From Flavobacterium sp. ACN2 (GTDB lineage: Bacteria; Bacteroidota; Bacteroidia; Flavobacteriales; Flavobacteriaceae): DNA of 64,000 nucleotides. The stretch is from NCBI RefSeq assembly GCF_002303885.1, contig NZ_MRCM01000022.1, forward strand, positions 1 to 64,000, given 5' to 3'. Of the stretch, positions 54,108 through 62,300 are shown in pieces. The stretch's first letter is position 1, and each line of letters opens with the position of its first letter. Position numbers and translations under genes: made by a program. Below the pieces are notes generated by a model, which was not told the origin of the DNA, made no database searches, and saw nothing but the letters and a program-made list of their open reading frames with translations.

Positions 54108-55400
54108 ATGAAAAAAACAGTCTTATTAGCCGCAGTATTGCAACTTTTTATGGTACTAGGCAGCTGTAGCTCAGATTCAGATAGTCCTTCAACTCCTGAA
54201 CCGCCAATTGTTGTAATAAAAGCTGCAAAAGTAACATCATTCTCTAAAAACTTTGGAGAAGCAGGAGAAACCATTACAATCTATGGTGAAAATTTTTCTG
54301 ATAAGATAACAGATATTAAAATTGCCTTTGATGGAGTTTCTGCTACAGTTGTTTCATCAACAGCTACTGAGATTGTATTCAAACTGCCGTCAACTGAAAA
54401 ATTAGTTCCACAATTGTCTTTAACAATTGAGAATAGAACCATTACAAATGAAGTTAAGAATGCTTATCAAGGAAATATAGGCGTTTTACCTAAATCATCT
54501 ACTACTGATTGGTTTACAATGGACAACGTTCTAAAAAATGAGAATAAAGTCTATAGTGTTCAAGTCGTTAGCGATAAAATAATGTACTATTCTATGGCAG
54601 ACTACGGAGGAAGCGGAGTTTACAGAACTCTTGATGGAGGTATTACTTTTGTAGAATGGGGAAGAACTGGTTTTTCTGGAGCTTTTTCGGCTACTAAAAA
54701 TGATGAAGGCTGGGCGGATACAGCATTTGGAATTCAAAAGGTACCTGTTGGAGGTTCTCCAAAAATGGATTTTATCAGCGCAACAACAAAAGACATTTAT
54801 TACTCTGTTTATGTTGATGATGATATGAAAAAGGGAACTATTATTACTTCATACGGAGATGTTTACAGCACAGCTGATGGAGTTGAGTTTTCACAAGTCT
54901 ATGATGCTCATTTAAGTGATAAAGGTTTCGAGCCAGGATCTATAACCAAATCTGATGAAATTGACAATGATCATATTTGGGCTATTGGTATGAAAAAAGT
55001 GGAAAATATATATTATCCTTTTATTTTATTTAAAAATAATGAAACTGATGGTTGGAAGGAACATTATTTTGCAAGTGAACCAAATACTATAGCGGCAGAA
55101 GTATCTTTTGCAGATAAGGCAAATGGTTATTTTTTAATTAATAACTCTACCATTTACAAAACTACAGATGGCGGTGATACTTGGACTAAAATTTATAGTG
55201 GAGAGAAATTCACAAAATTGGTATTTAAAGATGCTAATACGGGTTGGGCAGTTTTAGAAAACAAAATTTACAAAACAGTAGATGGAGCTAAAACATGGAC
55301 GCTTGATTATACAAATACGCAAGCGATCAAATCAATTGGCTATAAAAACAATATTGTTTGGGCTATTTCTATAGATAAAATTATCAAGCGTTATCTATAA
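54108..55400 (+). CDS. IPT/TIG-domain and beta-propeller lipoprotein
   Basis: 430 residues from the ATG at 54108; the ATG at 54090 adds six residues and is less likely, since MKKTVLLAAVLQL with lipobox VLGSC is a complete lipoprotein signal. After a Ser/Asp/Pro-rich linker an IPT/TIG domain (about 35-120) shows SKNFGEAGETITIYGENFSD. The rest (about 135-430) is a beta-propeller of the BNR/Ycf48-like kind with repeated motifs YRTLDGGITFVEW, YKTTDGGDTWTKI and YKTVDGAKTWTL. Such proteins are ligand-binding surface lipoproteins. It follows the 278-residue gene by about 30 bases. A hairpin lies 33 bases after its stop. Confidence 0.75.
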   Translation: MKKTVLLAAVLQLFMVLGSCSSDSDSPSTPEPPIVVIKAAKVTSFSKNFGEAGETITIYGENFSDKITDIKIAFDGVSATVVSSTATEIVFKLPSTEKLVPQLSLTIENRTITNEVKNAYQGNIGVLPKSSTTDWFTMDNVLKNENKVYSVQVVSDKIMYYSMADYGGSGVYRTLDGGITFVEWGRTGFSGAFSATKNDEGWADTAFGIQKVPVGGSPKMDFISATTKDIYYSVYVDDDMKKGTIITSYGDVYSTADGVEFSQVYDAHLSDKGFEPGSITKSDEIDNDHIWAIGMKKVENIYYPFILFKNNETDGWKEHYFASEPNTIAAEVSFADKANGYFLINNSTIYKTTDGGDTWTKIYSGEKFTKLVFKDANTGWAVLENKIYKTVDGAKTWTLDYTNTQAIKSIGYKNNIVWAISIDKIIKRYL

Positions 55401-55432
55401 TTTTTAATCAATAGAATTCAAAATATAGAATA

Positions 55433-55468
55433 AAAAGCACTGCAGTTTTTTAATAGCTGCAGTGTTTT
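55433..55468 (+). terminator. Hairpin between the propeller and PKD lipoprotein genes
   Basis: AGCACTGCAG and CTGCAGTGTT pair around an 11-base loop, with TTTT in the stem exit. It ends 12 bases before the next start codon and no new promoter lies between, so it may act as a partial terminator or attenuator. Confidence 0.65.
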
Positions 55469-55480
55469 AAAATGCACTGA

Positions 55481-56824
55481 ATGAAAAAAACTTTACTCTT
55501 ATTCTTACTTTTCGTTATTACTTCTTGTTATCAGGAAACTGCTATAGTTATAGAAGGTGAGTTCACGACTTCGTATGTTGATCAGGATGAATCTATACCC
55601 GTTATTATTAAAATTGATAATAATATAACGGGTGCAGATACGTATGAATGGACATTTGAGGGCGGAAATCCTTCTGTTTCAAATTCTAAAAATCCAGGCG
55701 AGATTTTATACAGCAAGCAGGGAACTTATACCATCAAAGTAACAGCAAAAAATGTAGATGGTGAGAGTCGAGAATTTACTCAAACTGTTGTAATAAAAGA
55801 AGGAATTAATATTGAGTTTACGCATGAAATTGTAAAAAGCAATTACTCTCCTGTTGAGGTAATTTTAAAGAATGCTACTATTGGAGAAGGCTTGACTTTT
55901 AATTGGGAATTTCAAGACGGTTCGCTAGCTTCTTTTTCAGGGAAAACACCTCCAAATGTTGTCTTTACAACTCCTGGAGAACACATAATAACTTTGACTG
56001 TATCAAATGGTTTTGAATCTGAAAAACAGACAAAAACCATTACTGTTGCTCCGTATTTGGTGAGTTTGTTTACCTATGAGCCAAAGTTTGAAGACGACGA
56101 TTACGAAGCTCCTGTAACAATTAATTTCACAAACAAATCTGTCAGCGCAACCCATTACAAATGGACATTTGAAGGTGGAAATCCAGCTGTTTCTACAGAA
56201 GAAAATCCAACTATTGTTTTTACAAGTGCAGGCGTTCATGAAGTTACTTTAGAAGCTTTTAATGATAAAACAAGTCAGATTTTCAAATCGACTATTACAG
56301 TTCTGCCCGACACAAACCTGCGAACATTTACTAATATAAAATTAGGAATTAACTCGGCACATAACGGCAATAATATTGGCGCAATGTTCTCGACAGTTAC
56401 ACGCGAAGTTTATAAGGCAAACGAAATTAACGATGAGAATAGCAAGCTAATAGATATTGTATTTCAAGGTTTAAACAGCAATTTTACCTACAACAGATTC
56501 ATCTCTCCTGATCAGGCCAATAACTATGGGTTTTTAGCATTAAAAAATGCACAAAGCACCATTTTTGTAAATTCTCAAAGCTTATGCAATTGTGGTTTAA
56601 ATTTTACCGAAGCACAATTCGACAGTATGGTAAATGACACGCCTATAAAAACATTAAACATAAGTTATAGCGCTGGAGGAGCACAGGAATTTGGATTTGT
56701 TTATCCGAGAATTATTTTATTTAAAACACAAGACGGCAGAAAAGGCGCCATTAAAATAAAAGAAATGGTAAAGAACGGTGCAAGTTCTTATATTTTATGT
56801 GACATCAAAGTTCAAAAACAATAA
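55481..56824 (+). CDS. PKD-repeat lipoprotein
   Basis: 447 residues. Lipoprotein signal with lipobox ITSC (Cys about 16). Three PKD-like domains at about residues 25-105, 110-190 and 195-280 are recognised by YEWTFEGGNPSVS, FNWEFQDGSLASF and YKWTFEGGNPAVS, each followed by TYTIKVTAKN-type strands. The C-terminal about 160 residues are unassigned (IKLGINSAHNGNNIG onward; a CNCG pair at LCNCGLNF). PKD domains mediate surface protein-protein or glycan contacts. Seven bases separate it from the barrel gene, so expression is coupled. Confidence 0.78.
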   Translation: MKKTLLLFLLFVITSCYQETAIVIEGEFTTSYVDQDESIPVIIKIDNNITGADTYEWTFEGGNPSVSNSKNPGEILYSKQGTYTIKVTAKNVDGESREFTQTVVIKEGINIEFTHEIVKSNYSPVEVILKNATIGEGLTFNWEFQDGSLASFSGKTPPNVVFTTPGEHIITLTVSNGFESEKQTKTITVAPYLVSLFTYEPKFEDDDYEAPVTINFTNKSVSATHYKWTFEGGNPAVSTEENPTIVFTSAGVHEVTLEAFNDKTSQIFKSTITVLPDTNLRTFTNIKLGINSAHNGNNIGAMFSTVTREVYKANEINDENSKLIDIVFQGLNSNFTYNRFISPDQANNYGFLALKNAQSTIFVNSQSLCNCGLNFTEAQFDSMVNDTPIKTLNISYSAGGAQEFGFVYPRIILFKTQDGRKGAIKIKEMVKNGASSYILCDIKVQKQ

Positions 56825-56831
56825 CCGCTAA

Positions 56832-59288
56832 ATGAAGATAAAGAATAATAAAATCTTGTTTTGGTTATGTATTGTTTTGGCCTGTTGTTTTTGCAGGAAA
56901 GGATATGCACAGGATGTAGATTTGGAGAATTTTTATAAACCTAATTTTAAGGTAACAGGGAATATTAATGCCAATATGATGTACTACAATTCAAATATGG
57001 AAAATTCACGTGAACCTTTCACTTATCTGTTTTCAGGGAGTTTGAATATTAGTGCTTTTAATTTTAGCGTTCCGTTGTTTTATAGTTTTACCAATCAAGG
57101 AGATAATTTAGGATATACTGCTCCATTTGATTTTAACAGATTAAGCATTATGCCTAAATACAAATGGGTAAAGGCTTATATTGGAAATGTGAGTATGACA
57201 TTTTCACCTTATACATTAAGTGGTTATCCATTTAAAGGAGTCGGATTAGAACTGACGCCAAACAGTCCGTTTAAAGTGTCGTTAATGGGAGGACAGCTCC
57301 TTAAAGCCGTTTCGGCAGAAAATGCTTCAGGCGGAATTCCGATTTATCAGCGTTTTGGTTATGGAGCAAAAGTAGGTTTTGAGAAAGCGCAATATAAGTT
57401 AGGCTGGATTGGTTTTTATGCCAAAGACGATGCCAGTTCATTAAACATGGTAAATGATAAAGGAGTTACGCCAAAAGAAAACTTTGTAAATAGTTTGATT
57501 TTTAGCACTTCGGTAGTGCGAAATTTAAATTTAAATGTCGAGTATGCCTTATCTGTATTAACAGATGATACTAGAAGTGAAAGTCTTTCGGGCGGAGGTT
57601 TTCGAGATAAGATATTTTCTGGTAAAGAAAGTACAAGTTATATGAACGCTTTCAATGTTAATTTCGATTATAATATTCAGAAAAGTACTGTCGGATTAAC
57701 GTACGAGCGCATTGATCCTAATTACAATACCCTTGGAGCATTATATTTTAATAATGATTTAGAAAACATCGCGTTGCGTTTTGCGAGACCTTTTTATCAA
57801 GATAGAATTACAGTTTCGACCAGTTTAGGATTTCAAAAAGACGATTTAGAAAAAATAAAAAAACAAGATACAAAACGTGTTGTAGGGTCTATTAACATGA
57901 ATTATAGAGTTACAGATCAAATCAATATTACGGGTAGTTATTCTAATTTTTCTACGTATACCAATAAAAAATTAGATCAGTTTGAACTGATAAATAATCC
58001 AAATGTTGTGCAGGCAGACACTTTAGATTACAGACAATTGTCTCAAAATGCTAATGTCAATATGTCTTATGCTTTCGGAAAAAAAAGAAATCAAAATTTA
58101 AACTTTAATTATAGTATTGCAGGTCAGGCCAACGAACAAGGAGGCGTGATTAGAAAAGGTCAGGCAAGCACGGTTCAAAATTATAACTTGGCGCATACGG
58201 TTAGTTTTCTTGCAACGAAAGTCTCTTTAAACAGTTCGCTTAATTATACCAAAAATGAAGTGAGCCGAAACAATAATTCATCTATGGGAGCTTCGGTTGG
58301 AGCTTCAAAAAAACTATTCAAAGACAAGCTAAATACAAACCTTGGATTTCTTTATAATAATTCGCAAGGAAATATGAATTCAAGCTCTGTATTTGGAATC
58401 AAGTTTAACAATAGTTACGTAATGTATCAAAGGCATAATTTTGGTTTAAACGTTATTTCGATGTTTAGAAGCAGCACGAATACTGACAAATTTAATGACT
58501 TAACGGCTACTTTAAATTACACCTGTTCGTTGGATAAAATAAAGCTTCCTGCCAAAAAAGAGCCTAAAAAAGAAAAAGAAGAGGTTTTAAATCCTATTCT
58601 AAAAATAAAGCATAAAGACAAAACGTACGAAGGAACGAGAGACGAAATTATACAGCAACTTCAGGATATGCAGACAGCGCTTCGTCCAATGCCAAAAGAA
58701 GATTCAGAAGAATTACAGCATCTGTTAACGCTTACCACTTTGACTCCAGATGATGATAGTTTCAAAGAAAAAGCATTGAATTATTTAAAAGCATACGACC
58801 TAAATAATGACATCTTAAATAAATACGACAATTACATTCATGAAACTGTAAAAAGTTTACAAGAAGAAATGGCTCGTAAAGACGAAGGATATGAGAATGA
58901 TTATGTGATGGCTTTAGGAAGAGTAAACAAGCATAAAATGCATGGTGTAGATGAAAAAGACGTGACAGATAAAGTGAGTTATAATTCATATTTAAAACTG
59001 GTAGACAGAAAAAATAAAAAATTACAGCCTTTATTAGTTCATCGATGGATGCTTAATGAGATTGGAATACTTTCAAATACACCTGTAGATCAGCTTCGCG
59101 AAAATGAAAACCTTTCTGCTTTTAATAAAGAAGAGCTAGGGGATTTCTTTAAAATGATGAAAGAGAAAAAAGCAGATGCAGTAATAATCGAAGAAATAAA
59201 AATCAAACTAATTCCATTCTATCATGATTTAGCAGTTAAAAATGTTAAAGATGGAGAGATCGATTTTAAGTTTTTAAAGAATAATTAA
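56832..59288 (+). CDS. Outer-membrane barrel with C-terminal helical tail
   Basis: 818 residues. Signal peptide about 1-26 (RKGYAQ). Residues about 30-565 alternate like strands of a large outer-membrane barrel (SGSLNISAFNFSVPLFYSF; VVGSINMNYRVTDQINITGSY; HTVSFLATKVSLNSSLNYT). After PAKKEPKKEKEEV (about 575) the tail of about 240 residues is helical and charged, in the style of a coiled coil (KEKALNYLKAYDLNNDILNKY; GDFFKMMKEKKADAVIIEEIK). No plug or TonB box seen, and it does not look like PorP/SprF (about 300 residues). A pore-plus-anchor role in the locus is inferred. The next gene starts 90 bases later. Confidence 0.7.
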   Translation: MKIKNNKILFWLCIVLACCFCRKGYAQDVDLENFYKPNFKVTGNINANMMYYNSNMENSREPFTYLFSGSLNISAFNFSVPLFYSFTNQGDNLGYTAPFDFNRLSIMPKYKWVKAYIGNVSMTFSPYTLSGYPFKGVGLELTPNSPFKVSLMGGQLLKAVSAENASGGIPIYQRFGYGAKVGFEKAQYKLGWIGFYAKDDASSLNMVNDKGVTPKENFVNSLIFSTSVVRNLNLNVEYALSVLTDDTRSESLSGGGFRDKIFSGKESTSYMNAFNVNFDYNIQKSTVGLTYERIDPNYNTLGALYFNNDLENIALRFARPFYQDRITVSTSLGFQKDDLEKIKKQDTKRVVGSINMNYRVTDQINITGSYSNFSTYTNKKLDQFELINNPNVVQADTLDYRQLSQNANVNMSYAFGKKRNQNLNFNYSIAGQANEQGGVIRKGQASTVQNYNLAHTVSFLATKVSLNSSLNYTKNEVSRNNNSSMGASVGASKKLFKDKLNTNLGFLYNNSQGNMNSSSVFGIKFNNSYVMYQRHNFGLNVISMFRSSTNTDKFNDLTATLNYTCSLDKIKLPAKKEPKKEKEEVLNPILKIKHKDKTYEGTRDEIIQQLQDMQTALRPMPKEDSEELQHLLTLTTLTPDDDSFKEKALNYLKAYDLNNDILNKYDNYIHETVKSLQEEMARKDEGYENDYVMALGRVNKHKMHGVDEKDVTDKVSYNSYLKLVDRKNKKLQPLLVHRWMLNEIGILSNTPVDQLRENENLSAFNKEELGDFFKMMKEKKADAVIIEEIKIKLIPFYHDLAVKNVKDGEIDFKFLKNN

Positions 59289-59378
59289 TAGTCAAATAAA
59301 CTCTTTTGCTGTTCGAAAGAGTAACATATAAAAGAAGTCGGTATGCTTTATTTTTCAAAAAAACAGAATGATTTGCTT

Positions 59379-62300
59379 ATGAAAAAAAATTACAAAATAC
59401 ATTTTGCGACACTGCTTATCTTGCTTTCGGTTGTTTTTTCTTATGGGCAGGAAATTCAGCCACCAAAAGAATTAAGTGCAGCTTCAAGTTCGATACAAAA
59501 GATCGAAGCCGCTGATCGTTGGGTAGATAAGTTTTCAAATCAAGATTTGGTAGAACTGCCTATTGGTATTCGTAATACGGTAAATAATATTCAATATTCT
59601 ATCGGAATTACAAAAGCTACTTTTACGCCAGAGTATACAACGCTGACGGTTTTCTGTAGAGTAGATATTCCTCAGAAAGATAAAAAAACCGGACAGCCCA
59701 TGCAGCTTTTCTTTGGAGCAGATAATGTTAAATTATCGCATCAAGGAGGTATTATGGGCGAAGCCAAATTGGTATTGCTAGGCAATGTTGATATTCCGTT
59801 TAATGAGGATAAATGGCAGGTTTCTTTGTACGGAGGTTTCGAAATGGCGACAGGAAACGTAAACGACCTAACGTATGTAAAGATCGATTGTGATGGTTTT
59901 AAAGAAATGAAGATTTCTGGCGCTGTTGAGTTTTCTAGAGATCTAATTTTGCCAATCGATCCGTTGACCAAAACGGTTGATGAAGCAAAAACTACAGTTC
60001 CAAAAACGTATTATAACGGAAAAACGGTTGCAATACCCAATAGAGTTAGAGGAGAATTTAGTTTTACAGCAGGTAGTTGGAATGATATTTTATTAAATGT
60101 AAGTCTTCAACCTTTTGTATTAAAAGACAAACGAAACGGAAAAGATTTTGATGGTAATTTCCAGTTTTTGGTAAGCAATGCAGTATTAGATTTAAGTGAT
60201 TTAAAAAATGATCCTGTAGTTGTTTTTCCAGAGTATTATGCCAAAAATTCGCTTTTGGTTCCAAGTCAAGAATCGTGGAAGGGAGTTTTTGTCCAGACTT
60301 TTGATGTAGGTCTGCCCAAGGAATTTCAAACAACAGATACGGCATCAAGTAAAGAAAGACTTCATGTAGGCGCACAAAATCTTATTATAGATAAATTTGG
60401 AGTTTCGGGAACTTTCTATGCAGATAATGTTTTTCCTTTAGATCGAGGAATAACCAGTCAGGAAAAATCATGGGCTTATTCCTTAGACCATATTGATGTA
60501 ACTATTGCGGCAAATACTTTTGTAAAAGCAAATTTAAAAGGACAGATTCTTTTACCCATTAGTAAAGCCACACCAGAGAAAAAAGAAACGACTACAACTC
60601 CTGCAACAAATGCGACAGCGAATACAGGAACGGCTGGCGCAACAGGAACCGATTCTACTAAACCAAAACAAACCAATAGGGCTGGTTTAGAATACAACGG
60701 ATTTATTTCTATGGAAGAGCAACAATTGGTTGTGATAACCAAAGATTCCATAGCTTTTGATATCTGGAAAGCAAAAGCATTATTGCTGCCCAATAGTTCT
60801 GTCGAGTTAAAATTAGTCAATGGGCGATTTTTGCCTAAAGCCAATCTAAACGGTTCGGTTTCTTTTGGAACCAATAAAGGAGCAACAGACGATAAAGATG
60901 TAGAAGGTAAGAAAACAGTAGACTTTAAAGGAATTACGTTTGAGAACCTGCAATTACAGACTGTTTCGCCTATTATTTCTGTTAGAAATATGGGATACAA
61001 AGGGACCGTTGGTTTTGGTAATTTCCCTGTTTCTATCGGAAACATTAACGTAGCCATTAATGGAGATGATTCCCGAATTGATTTTGATTTAGGAATTAAT
61101 TTAATGGAAAGTATTGGAGCAGGAGCAACCGCAAGAATTGGAATAAAGGGTAAGATGTACGATGATGGGTATAGGCAAAGAAGCCGATACGCTGGTTTGG
61201 ATCTTTCGGCTATCCATATAGATTGTAAGTTCAGCGGATTAACCATTAAAGGAGGGCTTATTCTAATGGAAAAAGACCCTGTATATGGAGATGGATTTAA
61301 TGCAGATGTTGAAGTCGACGTTGTGGATGTTGTTAATGTAAAAGCAAAAGCAATTTTCGGACGTACTACTTTTAGATATTGGTATTTTGATGGAGCGGTT
61401 AAGTTTCCTCCAACACCAGGTGTTCCTTTTATGATTACAGGTTTTGGTGGAGGAGCCTATTACAAAATGCATCGAAATCAAGATATTGCTATTGGCGAAT
61501 TTTCTCCTTCGGGACTAAGTTATACGCCAGACGAGAAAATAAGTTTAGGAATTAAGGCTTTAATCTATTTTCACGTAGGAGCAGAAACCATTTGCGATGG
61601 CGAAGCCGGATTTGAAATGGCATTTAACTCAAAAGGAGGAATAAACAGATTAGCTATTTTCGGTAAAGCCAATGTCATGGCTAAAATTCCAGGACTTAAA
61701 AATGTTACCGATTTAATGGGTAAAGTAGCTTCAAATGTTACCGCTAAGAAAAGCTTTTTAGGAATTACAGAAAATGATCTTAAAGGTTCTTTTGCTAGCA
61801 AATATATTCCAGAAGCTAAAGAAGCAATTCCAGGAGATTTGTCGGCAGCAGTAGGAATAAAAATGGCAGCAGCTGTCGAATTTGATTTTGAAAACAAATC
61901 GATGCACGCCACTACTGATGTATATATTAATACACCAGGAAATTTCCTTTCGGGAACTGGAGAAGGAGGAAGAGCCGTTTGGGGAGTTTTCCATAAAGAT
62001 CCAAAAGATTGGTACATGTACATGGGAACACCAAAAGACCGATGCGGAATTAAAATTGGAGTTGCAGGTATGTATTTGCAAACGACAAGTTATTTTATGG
62101 CAGGAACGGTACTTCCGGGCAGTCCGGCGCCACCTCCACAAGTAGCTCAAATTTTGGGTGTAGAATTAAAAGAACTGGATTATATGCGTAACGAAAATGA
62201 ATTGGCAAATGGAGGTGGTTTAGCCTTTGGAGCCAGTCTAGATTTCGATACAGGAGATTTAAGTTTCTTACTTTTTTACGCCCGTTTTCAGGCAGGAATG

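Noticed and set aside
56832..59288. PorP/SprF-type T9SS barrel
   Set aside because: That family has about 300 residues and a different N-terminus; this barrel is 818 residues with a helical tail.
60476..61246. 256-codon minus-strand ORF opposite the giant gene
   Set aside because: It is antisense to an open frame with strong coding character and a signal peptide; the minus-strand translation is Pro/Ser/Val-rich without domain features, so it is a shadow frame.
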